Shown piece after piece: positions 44,312-53,509 of a stretch of DNA of 64,000 nucleotides. The stretch lies in contig JAGWYG010000003.1 of assembly GCA_018969485.1 (NCBI GenBank), forward strand, positions 1-64,000. The letters run 5' to 3'. This DNA is from Chloroflexota bacterium. GTDB taxonomy: Bacteria; Chloroflexota; Chloroflexia; Chloroflexales; Roseiflexaceae. The translations under genes and the position numbers were made by a program. The notes under the pieces are model-generated. The model saw only the letters and a list, made by a program, of their open reading frames with translations, did not search any database and was not told where the DNA came from. Each line of letters begins with the position of its first letter. Position 1 is the first letter of the stretch.

Positions 44312-44746
44312 TCAGCGGCGCAGCAGCAGCACGATGCCGGTGGTGATCAGCACGACCGGCAGCAACATCTCCAGCCGGATGCCCAGCTCGCGGGCCAGAA
44401 ACGCGCTGCCAACGCCCAGCAGGGCGATGCCGATCCAGCTGACGCGCGACCCTGCGGAGGGGGCGCTGCGGTCGAACGGGGGAACGCTGGCAGGGTCAAG
44501 CTGGATCGTGGCGCCGGTCACGGGCGGGGGTGTGGCGCTGCGCACCGCCGCCTCGCCGGCGGCATCGGGGGCCGGCATCACGATCCAGAGCAATGGGTAG
44601 AGCAGCAGCCCGATGCCGGTGCTGATGGTCACCAGGATGAACACCAGCCGGATGATCACCGGATCGACGCGCAGATAGATGGCAATCCCGCCGCAGACAC
44701 CTGCGAGCATCCGCTCCGTCTGGCTTCGCCGGAGTCGCTGTTCCAT
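44312..44746 (-). CDS. PspC-domain membrane protein
   Basis: 144 aa. The N-terminal PspC domain is clear: RLRRSQTERMLAGVCGGIAIYLRVDPVIIRLVF then a membrane helix; two more helices occupy the C-terminal half (about 98-142). PspC proteins sense or buffer envelope stress with PspA-type partners; none is nearby. ATG 44746 follows GAGAGGGA. The first 31 bp upstream and an internal segment around 44559-44589 are near-copies, so a small duplication occurred here. Confidence 0.85.
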   Translation of the reverse strand: MEQRLRRSQTERMLAGVCGGIAIYLRVDPVIIRLVFILVTISTGIGLLLYPLLWIVMPAPDAAGEAAVRSATPPPVTGATIQLDPASVPPFDRSAPSAGSRVSWIGIALLGVGSAFLARELGIRLEMLLPVVLITTGIVLLLRR

Positions 44747-44933
44747 GGTGGTCCCTCTCGTCATGTCGCTGGCTGCATCAGGGGCTGGCATCACGATTCA
44801 GCGCAGATGATGCCCCTGCCAGTCCCCATCGTCCGGGCGTCATGTCCGGGCGCCCGCTCAGCGGCTACGACGCGAGCGCGCCGGGAATTGTTGCGACACG
44901 CCGGCATCGCTGGCGCGCGGGCCAGGAGCAGCG

Positions 44934-45226
44934 TCACACGAAGCCACGAAGACACGAAGGGGGACGGTCTCACACGAAGCCACGAAGCCACGAAGGGCCG
45001 GGCGTACGGCTCACACGAAGCCACGAAGCCACGAAGGGCCGGGAGTACGGCTCACACGAAGACACGAAGCCACGAAGGGCCGGAAGACGGGAGACGGGCG
45101 TACGGCTCACACGAAGACACGAAGCCACGAAGGGCCAGGAGTACGGCTCACACGAAGGCACGAAGCCACGAAGGACCGGAAGACGGGCGTACGGCTCACA
45201 CGAAGCCACGAAGGCACGAGGGGGCG
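44934..45226. repeat. Tandem array of 36-55 bp CACGAAG repeats
   Basis: Seven units starting TCACACGAAG at 44934, 44970, 45011, 45052, 45107, 45148 and 45196. Each carries two or three CACGAAG heptads separated by single bases or GC, then a variable GGGCCGG-(A/G)GTACGGC tail. Common step 41 bp. The 543-bp gap 44747-45289 otherwise holds nothing recognisable. The steps and tails are irregular and there is no cas gene, so this is not CRISPR. The array lies in the downstream region of rodA. Confidence 0.85.
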
Positions 45227-45289
45227 AGAGGCGGGGGGGTGGGTGTCACACGGACGCACGCCGGCGGCGTAATCGACGCGAACCGGCGC

Positions 45290-46393
45290 TCAGAACACGA
45301 TGCGTGCGCGGCGCAGTGCGATGCTCTGCAGCAGCCCGATCGCCGCGAGCGAGGTGAGGGTGAAGCTACCGCCATACGAGACAAAGGGCAATGGGATTCC
45401 GGTGATCGGCATAATGCTCATGTTCATGCCGACGTGAACGAACACATGGCAGATGAACATCGCCGCGACCCCGGTGGCAATCAGCCGGCCGAACACATCG
45501 CGGGCCTCGGCGCCGATGCTGAGCGCCTGCCAGATCAGCGCCAGCTGGAAGATCAGCAGCAGCGTCGCGCCGGCAAACCCAAGCTCCTCGCCGGTCACGG
45601 CAAAGATGAAATCGGAGTACTGGACCGGCAGGTAGTTGCCCTGACTGAGGATACCGCGCGTCCATCCCTGGCCGAACATGCCGCCGGAGCCGATGGCGGT
45701 GAGCGCCTGGATGATGTTCCAGGCCCCCTCCTTGAGATCGGGATCGAACCGCAGCGGATCGATGAAGATCAGCAGCCGGGTGCGCTGGTAGTCCTGCAGA
45801 ATCTCGTTCCAGCCATACCAGCCGACCGGGATGGCGGCGAGCGCGAGGATCAGCAGGTGCCACCAGCGTGACCGTGCATTCCAGGCCATCAGCAGCCAGA
45901 TCGATGACAGCACCATGGCGGTGCCGAAGTCGGGCTGGATGAAGACCAGCAGCGTCGGGACGCCGGCGAGGATGAGGCTCAGCAGGAAGATGCGCCACGT
46001 GCCGGCGTCGCGCTCGGCGCGCGCCCAGAACGCGGCGAGCGCCACGATCACCAGGATCTTGGCCGGCTCGGAGGGCTGAAAGGTGCGGATGCCGAAATCG
46101 AGCCAGCTCTGCGCGCCGGAGCTGACCTGGCCGATGGCGAGGACGACGCCGAGCGCGAGCAGGGTGGCCAGGTAGAGTGGCAGGACCCAGGCCTCGAACG
46201 CGTGGTAATCGAGCACCGTCAGCAGCACCATCACGATCGCGCCGACGATGATGTTGACGATGTGTCGCGAGAAGTAGCCCTGGGTGTACGGCACATTCGC
46301 GGTCGCGCTGTAGACCATCGCCAGGCTGAAGGCGATCAGCACGATGACACAACCGAACAACGTATAATTGAATGAGCGCCATGACCGTATCAT
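45290..46393 (-). CDS. rodA: RodA/FtsW-family peptidoglycan polymerase
   Basis: 367-aa SEDS protein with about ten membrane helices. It polymerises lipid II glycan strands with a class B penicillin-binding protein for cell elongation. The RodA-type features PSEPAKI (about 115), FIQPDFGTAMV (about 150) and the periplasmic GSGGMFGQGW followed by HTDFIFA-like YSDFIFAVTGEELGF are intact, as is the terminal GIPLPFVSYGGS. The start is ATG 46393 because TATACT ends 6 nt ahead, so the mRNA is probably leaderless. Divergent from the ABC gene with only 38 bp between start codons. Confidence 0.9.
   Translation of the reverse strand: MIRSWRSFNYTLFGCVIVLIAFSLAMVYSATANVPYTQGYFSRHIVNIIVGAIVMVLLTVLDYHAFEAWVLPLYLATLLALGVVLAIGQVSSGAQSWLDFGIRTFQPSEPAKILVIVALAAFWARAERDAGTWRIFLLSLILAGVPTLLVFIQPDFGTAMVLSSIWLLMAWNARSRWWHLLILALAAIPVGWYGWNEILQDYQRTRLLIFIDPLRFDPDLKEGAWNIIQALTAIGSGGMFGQGWTRGILSQGNYLPVQYSDFIFAVTGEELGFAGATLLLIFQLALIWQALSIGAEARDVFGRLIATGVAAMFICHVFVHVGMNMSIMPITGIPLPFVSYGGSFTLTSLAAIGLLQSIALRRARIVF
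46363..46368 (+). promoter_or_regulatory. -10 box for ABC exporter gene, inside rodA
   Basis: TATAAT on the plus strand lying within the first codons of the opposite rodA gene; predicted start near 46375, leaving a 57-nt leader with AAGGAG before GTG 46432. An ATG at 46372 in the same frame might serve a leaderless form. Confidence 0.45.
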
Positions 46394-46399
46394 GCCAGG

Positions 46400-46405
46400 A
46401 GTATA
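46400..46405 (-). promoter_or_regulatory. -10 box, leaderless rodA
   Basis: TATACT on the minus strand, 6 nt before ATG 46393; the two divergent transcripts overlap in this 38-bp interval. Confidence 0.55.
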
Positions 46406-46431
46406 CCACAACGGCGTCAGAAGGAGTCCCC

Positions 46432-48198
46432 GTGCCGCACCCCGCCCATGAGCCCGATGTCGTCCGTCGCCTGTATCAGCTGACGGTCCCCTACCGCCGT
46501 ACCATCGCCCTCGGGCTGGTGTGCATGGTGCTCTCGGTGGCAGCCGAGCTCTACCCGCCGCTGGTCTGGCAGCAGGTCGTCGATGTCGGCCTGGCGCGCG
46601 GCGACTGGACGTTCATCGGCTGGCAGATCGTGCTGCTGCTGGTGATCTTCGCACTCGGCCAGGTGGTCTCGGCGATCCGCGGTGTGCTGCTCGAGCGCGC
46701 CGGCCAGCAACTCTCGCTGGACATGCGGCTGCGGCTCTACGACAAGCTGCAGCGCCAGTCGGCGGGCTATTACACCCACCGCCGCACCGGCGACCTGCTG
46801 GCGCGCCTGGCGTCGGATGTCGAGAGCATCCAGGACGTGCTGGTTCGTGGCACCGACTCGGTGCTCGCCAACGGGCTGCGCCTGATCGGCGTGGCGGCAA
46901 TCTTCATCGTGCTGCAACCGACGCTCGGGCTGCTCACGATCACGCCGATGGTCGCCGTCGGCGCCCTGCTGTGGCGTTACAACCGGCGTGTCCGGCCGAT
47001 CTACCGCGCGGCCCGCGAGCGCCTCGGCGAGCTGACGGCCCGGCTGTCGGACAACCTGCACGGCATGCGTGTGATCCAGGCGTTTGCCCAGGAGCGCCGC
47101 GAGAGCGCCGCGATTCGTGCGCTCGGCACCGAGCTGTATCACGAGCAGGTGCAGGCGGTGATGGTGCGCAATCGTGTCTTTCCGGTGATCCGCTGGATCG
47201 CCAATCTGGGGAACGTGATCATGCTGGCGGGCGGCGTCTGGTTCATCGCCCTGGGCCAGTTCACGCTGGGCGGCCTGCTGGCCTATCGTGGCTACGGGCG
47301 CTACTTCTACGGCCCGGTCGACGATCTGGTCGGCATCAACGATCTGATCCAGCGGGCGGCGGCGGCGGGCCGCCGGGTGTTCGAAGTGCTCGATGCCCCC
47401 GAGCCGCTGACCGACGCGGCCGATGCGCAGCCGCTGGCGCAGCCGGTCCGTGGCGCGATCACGTTCGATGGCGTGCGCTTCGGCTACGATCCGCACCACC
47501 CGGTGCTGCACGATGTGACGCTGGCGATCGCTCCGGGCGAACGGGTCGCCATTCTGGGACCGTCGGGCGTCGGCAAGTCGACGCTGCTGGCACTGGTGGC
47601 GCGGCTGTACGATCCCGACGCCGGCGGCGTGCGCCTCGACGGCGTCGATCTGCGCCAGGTGCAGCTCGCCGGCCTGCGGGCCCACATCGGCCAAGTGCAG
47701 CAGGAAACCTACCTGTTCAATGCGTCGGTGCTCGAAAACCTGCGCTACGGCCGGCCCGATGCAACCCGCGAGCAGGTCGAGGCGGCGGCGCGCGCGGCGA
47801 ACGCCGCCGGCTTCATCGAGGCGCTGCCGCGCGGCTACGAGACGATCGTCGGCGAGCGCGGCGTCAAGCTGTCGGGCGGCCAGAAGCAGCGCATCGCGGT
47901 GGCGCGGGCATTTCTGGCCGATACGCCGATCCTGCTGCTCGATGAGCCCACCAGCGCGGTCGAGCCCGAGTCCGAGGCGCTGATCATCGAGGGCATCGAG
48001 CGGCTGATGGCCGGCCGCACGACGCTGGTGGTGTCGCACCGCCTGTCGCTGGCGCGCAGCGCCGACCGGGTGGTGGTGGTGGTCGATGGACGCATCGCCG
48101 AGTCGGGCCGGCCGGCGGAGTTGCTGGCACGCCCCACGAGCCACTTCGCCGCGATGGTCCGCGCCGACTCGGCATTCGCCACGTCGTTGATGTCCTGA
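46432..48198 (+). CDS. ABC exporter, fused membrane and ATPase domains
   Basis: 588-aa half-transporter of the MsbA/multidrug type. Six membrane helices (about 15-290) are followed by a nucleotide-binding domain with Walker A GPSGVGKST (about 375-385), Q-loop, signature LSGGQKQRIA (about 480), Walker B ILLLDEPTS (about 500) and a His switch. It exports lipids or hydrophobic compounds as a dimer. The start is GTG 46432, with AAGGAG 5 nt ahead. Monocistronic; substrate unknown. Confidence 0.9.
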   Translation: MPHPAHEPDVVRRLYQLTVPYRRTIALGLVCMVLSVAAELYPPLVWQQVVDVGLARGDWTFIGWQIVLLLVIFALGQVVSAIRGVLLERAGQQLSLDMRLRLYDKLQRQSAGYYTHRRTGDLLARLASDVESIQDVLVRGTDSVLANGLRLIGVAAIFIVLQPTLGLLTITPMVAVGALLWRYNRRVRPIYRAARERLGELTARLSDNLHGMRVIQAFAQERRESAAIRALGTELYHEQVQAVMVRNRVFPVIRWIANLGNVIMLAGGVWFIALGQFTLGGLLAYRGYGRYFYGPVDDLVGINDLIQRAAAAGRRVFEVLDAPEPLTDAADAQPLAQPVRGAITFDGVRFGYDPHHPVLHDVTLAIAPGERVAILGPSGVGKSTLLALVARLYDPDAGGVRLDGVDLRQVQLAGLRAHIGQVQQETYLFNASVLENLRYGRPDATREQVEAAARAANAAGFIEALPRGYETIVGERGVKLSGGQKQRIAVARAFLADTPILLLDEPTSAVEPESEALIIEGIERLMAGRTTLVVSHRLSLARSADRVVVVVDGRIAESGRPAELLARPTSHFAAMVRADSAFATSLMS

Positions 48199-48447
48199 GC
48201 CTGCGCCGGGCGCCATGATGGCAGGCCTGGCACGCCGTGCGGTGCGGCGCCTCGTCGCGGCGCCGTCGGCGCCCGTGCCTCCCGCGGCCGACGCCGGAGG
48301 GGGCGTGCGCGGACGCCCACGGGTGCCGCGCTCCCGCGCGGCGCGGGAACGGCACCAAGGGTGCGGCGTGCTCCGCCACCGCGTGGCATGCTCCCGCGAC
48401 GCCGCCGCGCGCAGCGCAGCACGCCGCGGCCCGGCGCCGGGCCGGCT
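48199..48447. other. Convergent spacer, no gene seen
   Basis: 249 bp of G+C-rich sequence between two converging genes, with GCGGCGCG-type inverted repeats but no clear terminator or frame with coding character. Confidence 0.4.
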
Positions 48448-49464
48448 TCAGGCGAAGGCGATCAGCGCCTTGATCACCCCGGCAGCGGGATTGGTCCAGC
48501 GGGCGAAGTGCCCGATCGCCTCGACGGGGCTGGCCACGACCGATGTCCATGGCCGGACATCGATGGCGCCCTGCTCGAGCGCGCGCAGCACGGTGGCGAA
48601 ATCGGCCGCGGTGGCGTTGCGGCTGGCCAGCAGTGTCAGTTCGCGGCGATGAAACTCGGGATCGTGAACGCTGATGTCGGCCTGGACCAGGCCGACGAAG
48701 ACCAGCCGCCCGGCGTGGGCCGGATAGCCGAGCGCACGCGTCATCGACGCGGCGTTGCCGGTGGCATCGAACACCACGGTGGGCGGCTCGTCGCCGGCCC
48801 AGCGCCGCAGCTGCGCCGCGACGTCACCCCGGCCGTCGAGGGCGTCGGCGAAGCCGATCTGCGCGGCAAACGCCAGACGGTGGTCGCTGATGTCCATCAG
48901 CCGCACCTCTGCCCCGGCCAGGCGAGCGGCACTGGCAGTCCCCAGGCCGATCGGGCCGGCGCCGATCACCAGCGCGCGTTCGCCTGGCGTGATTCCGGCG
49001 CGACGCACCGCGTGCGCGCCGATGGCGAGCATCTCGACGAATGCCAGCTGATCGTAGTCGAGGCTGTCCGAACGATGCAGCAGCGCCGCCGGCATGAGCA
49101 CCTCATCACGCATGCCGCCATCGGTATGGACGCCCAGGGTACGCAGCGTGGTGCAGCAGTTGGTCGCGCCGCGACGGCACGCGCTGCAACTGCCGCAGTG
49201 CAGGTAGGGCTGGATGCAACAACGATCGCCGGGACGCAGCGCCGTCACGCCGGCGCCGGGCTCGAGCACCTCGACGCCCAGTTCGTGACCGAGGACGCGC
49301 GGATAGCTGAAGAACGGCTGTCGCCCGGCGAAGGCGTGCAGATCGGTACCACAGACCCCGACGCGATGCACGCGCACGCGCACCATGCCGGCTGGCGGTT
49401 CGCCCGGGGCTGCCTCATCGCCGAGGTGCAGCGCGCCCGGCGCGGTGAGCGTGAGCGTACGCAT
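48448..49464 (-). CDS. Zinc-dependent alcohol dehydrogenase
   Basis: 338-aa medium-chain dehydrogenase (sorbitol/threonine dehydrogenase-like). Catalytic zinc: Cys in VGVCGTDLHAF (about 38) and the His-Glu of GHELG near 60. The structural-zinc lobe has CGSCSACRRGATNC (about 93-106). The Rossmann motif GAGPIGLG is near 170. It oxidises a sugar or polyol alcohol; the short N-terminus and lack of a substrate motif leave the substrate open. ATG 49464 follows AAAGGA. It lies 31 bp behind lysA on the same strand and may be co-transcribed. Confidence 0.85.
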   Translation of the reverse strand: MRTLTLTAPGALHLGDEAAPGEPPAGMVRVRVHRVGVCGTDLHAFAGRQPFFSYPRVLGHELGVEVLEPGAGVTALRPGDRCCIQPYLHCGSCSACRRGATNCCTTLRTLGVHTDGGMRDEVLMPAALLHRSDSLDYDQLAFVEMLAIGAHAVRRAGITPGERALVIGAGPIGLGTASAARLAGAEVRLMDISDHRLAFAAQIGFADALDGRGDVAAQLRRWAGDEPPTVVFDATGNAASMTRALGYPAHAGRLVFVGLVQADISVHDPEFHRRELTLLASRNATAADFATVLRALEQGAIDVRPWTSVVASPVEAIGHFARWTNPAAGVIKALIAFA

Positions 49465-49495
49465 GAGCCAGATCCTTTCGTGCGGCCCGCCATCG

Positions 49496-50827
49496 TCACG
49501 CCGGCACAACCGGCACGTCGCGCGCGAGCATGTCCTCGATCGTCTCGCGGCGCTGCAGCAGCCGGACACCATCGCGGCGCAGCAGCAGGGCCGGCGGCCG
49601 CGGCACCCAGTTGTAGTTGCTCGCCATGCTCAGCGTGTAGGCCCCCGCGCTGGCCAGCGCGACGACATCGCCGATGGCGGCGCGGGGCAGCGGAATGCCA
49701 TGGATGAGCACGTCGCCGGATTCGCAGTAGCGCCCGGCCAGGTGGACGGTCTCGTCGGCCGGGGCGTCGGGCTGCGCTGCCAGCACCGCATGGTACTGCG
49801 CGCCGTATAGTGCGGGCCGGATGTTGTCGCCCATGCCGCCATCCAGGTGCAGATAGCGCGCCGCATCGCTGCCGGCCGGCAGCGGCTTGCTGGCGATCAC
49901 GCGATACAGGGCCACCCCGGCGCGGGCGATGATCGAACGCCCCGGCTCGATCACCAGCCGCAGCGGCGCGAAGCCATGCCGCCGGCAACCATCGCGCAGG
50001 GCCGTGCCCAGCGCCGCGGCATACGCCTCGATCGACAGCGGCGCCTGCCCGCCGGCCGTCGGCACGCCCAGCCCGCCACCGATGTTGATCTCGTCGATGA
50101 CGATCTGGTGCGCGTCGCGCAGCCGCACGGCACATGCCAGCAGCACCTCGATCGCGGCGGCGAACGGGGCAGCGCTGAAGATCTGCGAGCCGAGATGCGC
50201 ATGCAGCGCCGTCAGCACCATCCCGTCGGCGGCGGCCAACGCGCGGGCCGCCGCGTCGAGCGCCGCCAGCGGCAGGCCAAACTTGGCGCTGGCATGGCCG
50301 GTCTGGATGTGGTGATGGGTCTCGGCGGCGACCTCGGGCGTCAGGCGCAGCGCCACCGGCTGCGGCCGCTGCCGGCCGGCGACGAGCGGCACGAGGCGCT
50401 GCAGCGCATCGAGGCTATCGATGACGATCTGGCCGATGCCCGCCGCCAGCGCCAGCCGCACCTCGTCGGTCGGCGTGGCATTGCCGTGCAGATGGATCAT
50501 CGCCGGATCGGCGCCGGCGCGCAGTGCGACCGCGAGCTCGCCCGCGGAGACGACATCGAGGCCCAGGCCTTCGGCAGCGATCAGGCGTGCGAGGCCGGTC
50601 GCCAGCCAGGCTTTGCCAGCATAGTGTACGCGGCTGGCGCCCGGCGCGTGGGTGGCCAGCGCGGCGCGATAGCGCCGGCAGGTATCGCGGATGGTCGCAT
50701 CATCGAACACATACGCCGGCGTGCCGTAGGCGTCCGCGAGCGCCACCAGGTCGTGACCGGCGACCGTCAGGCTGCCACTGGCCGTTCGCCCGGTGCCGAG
50801 TGGCCAGAGATCTGCTGTTTCCACCAC
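49496..50827 (-). CDS. lysA: Diaminopimelate decarboxylase
   Basis: 443-aa PLP-dependent fold III decarboxylase making L-lysine from meso-diaminopimelate. Visible are the PLP lysine in HYAGKAW (K72), HAHLGSQIF near 210, the PLP-phosphate GGGLGVP near 255 and the dimer-active-site cysteine of YCESGDVLI near 365. The start is GTG 50827, with AAGGAG 6 nt ahead; ATG 50848 lies before that ribosome site and is less likely. It precedes the Zn-dehydrogenase gene on the same strand. No other lysine-pathway gene is close. Confidence 0.9.
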   Translation of the reverse strand: MVETADLWPLGTGRTASGSLTVAGHDLVALADAYGTPAYVFDDATIRDTCRRYRAALATHAPGASRVHYAGKAWLATGLARLIAAEGLGLDVVSAGELAVALRAGADPAMIHLHGNATPTDEVRLALAAGIGQIVIDSLDALQRLVPLVAGRQRPQPVALRLTPEVAAETHHHIQTGHASAKFGLPLAALDAAARALAAADGMVLTALHAHLGSQIFSAAPFAAAIEVLLACAVRLRDAHQIVIDEINIGGGLGVPTAGGQAPLSIEAYAAALGTALRDGCRRHGFAPLRLVIEPGRSIIARAGVALYRVIASKPLPAGSDAARYLHLDGGMGDNIRPALYGAQYHAVLAAQPDAPADETVHLAGRYCESGDVLIHGIPLPRAAIGDVVALASAGAYTLSMASNYNWVPRPPALLLRRDGVRLLQRRETIEDMLARDVPVVPA

Positions 50828-50861
50828 TGTCGGCTCCTTGCCCATGCCGCGTGCCGTCACC

Positions 50862-50867
50862 AGCATA
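50862..50867 (-). promoter_or_regulatory. -10 box for lysA
   Basis: TATGCT on the minus strand, about 35 bp before the preferred GTG start. Confidence 0.35.
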
Positions 50868-50923
50868 CCACGGCGCGCCGGCGCCACCGCCGGCGTGGCG
50901 GCATCACCCGGGCCACAGCCCGC

Positions 50924-52399
50924 TCACTCCGGCGGCCCGGCCGGCGCGGCGCTGAAGGTGCGCCGCACGATCTCGAGCGCCCCGGCATCGAGCAGGAACA
51001 ACACCCGGTCGCCGGCGGCGAACACCGTACCGCCGCCAGGCACCAGTCCGTCACCGTTCCGCGTGATCAGCACCACCAGCGCGCCGCGCGGCAGGCCTAG
51101 CTCGACCAGCGCCCGGCCGACGGCCGGCGCGTGCGGCGCCACGGTGACCTCGGCCAGGCGGCTCGCCAGCCCGACCTGGGGCACGAACTCCTGTGGAAAG
51201 CGCATCTCGCCACCGCCGGGCCGGTTGACGCCGAGCCACTGCGCCACCGCCGCGATGCTGGTGCCCTGCACCAGCACCGACGCCAGCACGATGAAGAAGA
51301 CCAGGTTGAAGATCGTGCCGGCGCTTGGAATCCCCGCCAGCAATGGAAACGTCGCCAGAATGATCGGCACGGCCCCGCGCAGCCCCGCCCAGGCGACCAT
51401 CAGCCGCGCTGCCAGGCTGAATCGGCTGCGCGCGAGCGCGATGACGACGCTGAGCGGACGGGAGACGAACATCAGGAACAGCGCGACCAGCAGGCCGTCG
51501 GATGCGACGGGCGCTAGCTGCGATGGGAACACCAGCAGCCCCAGCATGAGGAACATCGCGATCTGCATCAGCCAGGCGAGGCCGTCACAGAAGCGCAGCA
51601 GGCTGCGCTTGTGCACGATGTCGGTATTGCCGATGACGATGCCCGCCACATACACCGCGAGAAACCCGTTGCCGCCCAGCAGCGCCGTTCCACTGAATGT
51701 GAGCAGCATGATGCCGAGCGCCAGCGCCGGGTACAGCCCCTCGAGATTGAGACGCACGCGGTTGATGGTGACGCCGGCCAGCCGCCCCATCGCCAACCCG
51801 GCGGCGGCGCCGATCGACATCTGCAGCACGAACGCCGGAATCAGCTGCCACAACGCCCGATCAGGCGCTTGCAGGATTCCCGTCAGGCCGATCGTCAGAA
51901 AGATCGCGATCGGGTCGTTGCTGCCCGACTCCAGCTCGATCAACGCCTCAAGCCCCTCGTGCAGATTCACCTCGCGCGTCCGCATCACCGAAAACACCGC
52001 CGCAGCGTCGGTCGAGGAGATGATCGCGCCGAGCAGCAGGCCTTCGAGCGGAGCAAACCCCAGCGCCAGCGTGGCGAACGCGCCGACCAGCAGTGCGCTC
52101 AGGCTGACGCCCACATTGGCCAGCGCCAGCCCGCGCCACACCACCGGCCGGAACGCGGTCCAGTCTGAATCGAGGCCACCGGAGAACAGGATGACCATCA
52201 GCGCCACCGAACCGAACGCCTGTGCGATGCCGGCGTCGTCGAAGTGGATGCCGCCCGGGCCTTCGGAGCCGGCCAGCATGCCGATGCCGATGAACAGCAG
52301 CAGCGCCGGCACGCCGAGACGGAATGAGGCACGGCTCGCGGCGACGCTGACGAGCAGCAGGGCCGCGATGACCAGCATCGGCCACTCGATGCTCAGCAT
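50924..52399 (-). CDS. CPA1 potassium/sodium-proton antiporter with TrkA_C domain
   Basis: 491-aa cation/proton antiporter of the CvrA/NhaP2 type. About 12-13 membrane helices; ion-site helices show SSTDAAAVFSV (about 126-136) and ELESGSNDPIAI (about 150-161). A cytoplasmic TrkA_C-type regulatory domain is at about 400-475 (VGRALVELGLPRGALVVLITRNG), where it can bind nucleotides or sense ion state. It exports K+ or Na+ in exchange for H+. ATG 52399 follows GGGAGG. Single gene. Confidence 0.9.
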   Translation of the reverse strand: MLSIEWPMLVIAALLLVSVAASRASFRLGVPALLLFIGIGMLAGSEGPGGIHFDDAGIAQAFGSVALMVILFSGGLDSDWTAFRPVVWRGLALANVGVSLSALLVGAFATLALGFAPLEGLLLGAIISSTDAAAVFSVMRTREVNLHEGLEALIELESGSNDPIAIFLTIGLTGILQAPDRALWQLIPAFVLQMSIGAAAGLAMGRLAGVTINRVRLNLEGLYPALALGIMLLTFSGTALLGGNGFLAVYVAGIVIGNTDIVHKRSLLRFCDGLAWLMQIAMFLMLGLLVFPSQLAPVASDGLLVALFLMFVSRPLSVVIALARSRFSLAARLMVAWAGLRGAVPIILATFPLLAGIPSAGTIFNLVFFIVLASVLVQGTSIAAVAQWLGVNRPGGGEMRFPQEFVPQVGLASRLAEVTVAPHAPAVGRALVELGLPRGALVVLITRNGDGLVPGGGTVFAAGDRVLFLLDAGALEIVRRTFSAAPAGPPE

Positions 52400-52584
52400 C
52401 GTCGAACCTCCCTGGTGAAGCGCGCGGTTCGTGACGCGCCGACATGACGGACGCCCCGTCGGGCGGCTGAATGCCGCGGCGCTGGTCCGCCGGGCCGGGG
52501 ATGCATCCGGCGCGCCGCGCCGGATGACGCAGGCTGCCCCCGTGTCGTGGCAGCCCGGTCATCGCCTGCGGTGACGGCAGGCGA

Positions 52585-53103
52585 TCAGTCGGCGAGCGCT
52601 GCCAGGGCGCCGAGCGCCGCGTCGTAATCGGGCTCGCGCCCGGCGACCGGCACATATTCGGCGTGGCGCACCACGCCCGCAGCATCGACGACGAACACCG
52701 CGCGGCTCTCCCAGCGCAGCTCCTTGACGTGGGTGCCATACGCATCGCCGAAGCTCATGTCGCGGTGATCCGACAGCACGGTCAGGTTGGTGATGCCCTC
52801 GGCGCCGCACCAGCGACCCTGGGCGAACGGCAAGTCGGCGCTCACCGTGATGAATGCGATCCGGTCACCCCAGGCCCCGGCCGCCTCGCTGAACCGCCGC
52901 GTCTGCGTGCTGCACACGCCAGTGTCCAGCGACGGCACCACGCTGATCAGCCATGGCTTGCCGGCAAATGCGCTGCTCGAGACCGTCGTGTTGCCCGCCT
53001 TGACCAGCGTGAACGCTGGCGCGGTGTCGCCCGGGGCAAGCTGCGGCCCGATCAGCGTCTTCGGTCCCCAGAAATCAAAGGCGTTCTCGCGTTCGATCGC
53101 CAT
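52585..53103 (-). CDS. tpx: Thiol peroxidase Tpx
   Basis: 172-aa atypical 2-Cys peroxiredoxin that reduces hydrogen and alkyl peroxides with thioredoxin. The peroxidatic Cys64 is in SLDTGVCSTQTRRF and the resolving Cys99 in AQGRWCGAEG, as in Tpx. AVFVVDAAG and the C-terminal dimer contacts are present. ATG 53103 has AAGGAGG ahead; an in-frame extension upstream overlaps the ribosome site. A strong consensus-like promoter lies 40 bp upstream. Single gene; the high-quality promoter suits a constitutive oxidative-stress enzyme. Confidence 0.95.
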   Translation of the reverse strand: MAIERENAFDFWGPKTLIGPQLAPGDTAPAFTLVKAGNTTVSSSAFAGKPWLISVVPSLDTGVCSTQTRRFSEAAGAWGDRIAFITVSADLPFAQGRWCGAEGITNLTVLSDHRDMSFGDAYGTHVKELRWESRAVFVVDAAGVVRHAEYVPVAGREPDYDAALGALAALAD

Positions 53104-53141
53104 CGGTGATCCTCCTTCGTCGCTACTCGTGGTTCCGTTCA

Positions 53142-53170
53142 ATTGTAGGGAGTTGTCCGGGGGCTGTCAA
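53142..53170 (-). promoter_or_regulatory. tpx promoter
   Basis: On the minus strand TTGACA (53170-53165) and TACAAT (53147-53142) separated by 17 bp, with the predicted start near 53135 and a 30-nt leader. One of three promoters in the window with a consensus TTGACA -35. Confidence 0.75.
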
Positions 53171-53271
53171 TGAACCGGGGCCAGCACGCATGGCTATGTC
53201 AACGTTCTTGAAGCCCTGCCCCCGAGCCCCAGCAGAGGTGATGTTGACGTGGCCCCCGACCGTCAGCCCCC

Positions 53272-53380
53272 AATGCGGCAAGAGCACGTCTGGGCGTTTC
53301 GGGATGTCTGACCGGGAGGCTCGAGACGCCAGGCGCCGCAGTTGGCGAAGCGCGCCGCGTGATCTCAGCATCCCCGAACG
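53272..53380 (+). repeat. Dispersed hairpin element, copy D (worn)
   Basis: Carries a degenerate core AATGCGGCAAGAGCACG, then GGGCGTTTCGGGATG, ACGCCAGGCGCCGC and CAGCATCCCCGAACG. Similar in order to copies A and B but with many changes; the left end is not clear. It lies between tpx and mtnA, just before the mtnA promoter, in the same plus orientation as the other copies. Confidence 0.65.
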
Positions 53381-53495
53381 CCCAATCTCCTGCGGGAGCT
53401 CACATGAACCCCGAGGAGTGAGGCTCTGCGGCTCCGGCACCGCGGGCAGCGGCCCGGCAAGCCTGCACGATGACATGAGCGCCAGCTTCCCGTGG

Positions 53496-53501
53496 TATAC
53501 T
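53496..53501 (+). promoter_or_regulatory. -10 box, leaderless mtnA
   Basis: TATACT, 8 nt before ATG 53510. No ribosome-binding site precedes the start, so transcription and translation start nearly together. Confidence 0.55.
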
Positions 53502-53509
53502 GCATTGCT

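Noticed and set aside
44934-45226. Possible CRISPR array
   Set aside because: Units contain internal CACGAAG heptads, steps vary from 36 to 55 bp, there are no constant repeats with unique spacers of even size, and no cas gene is near.
48199-48447. Small ORFs in the spacer between ABC exporter and dehydrogenase genes
   Set aside because: Arg/Ala-rich low-complexity frames in several phases, no ribosome site or domain.
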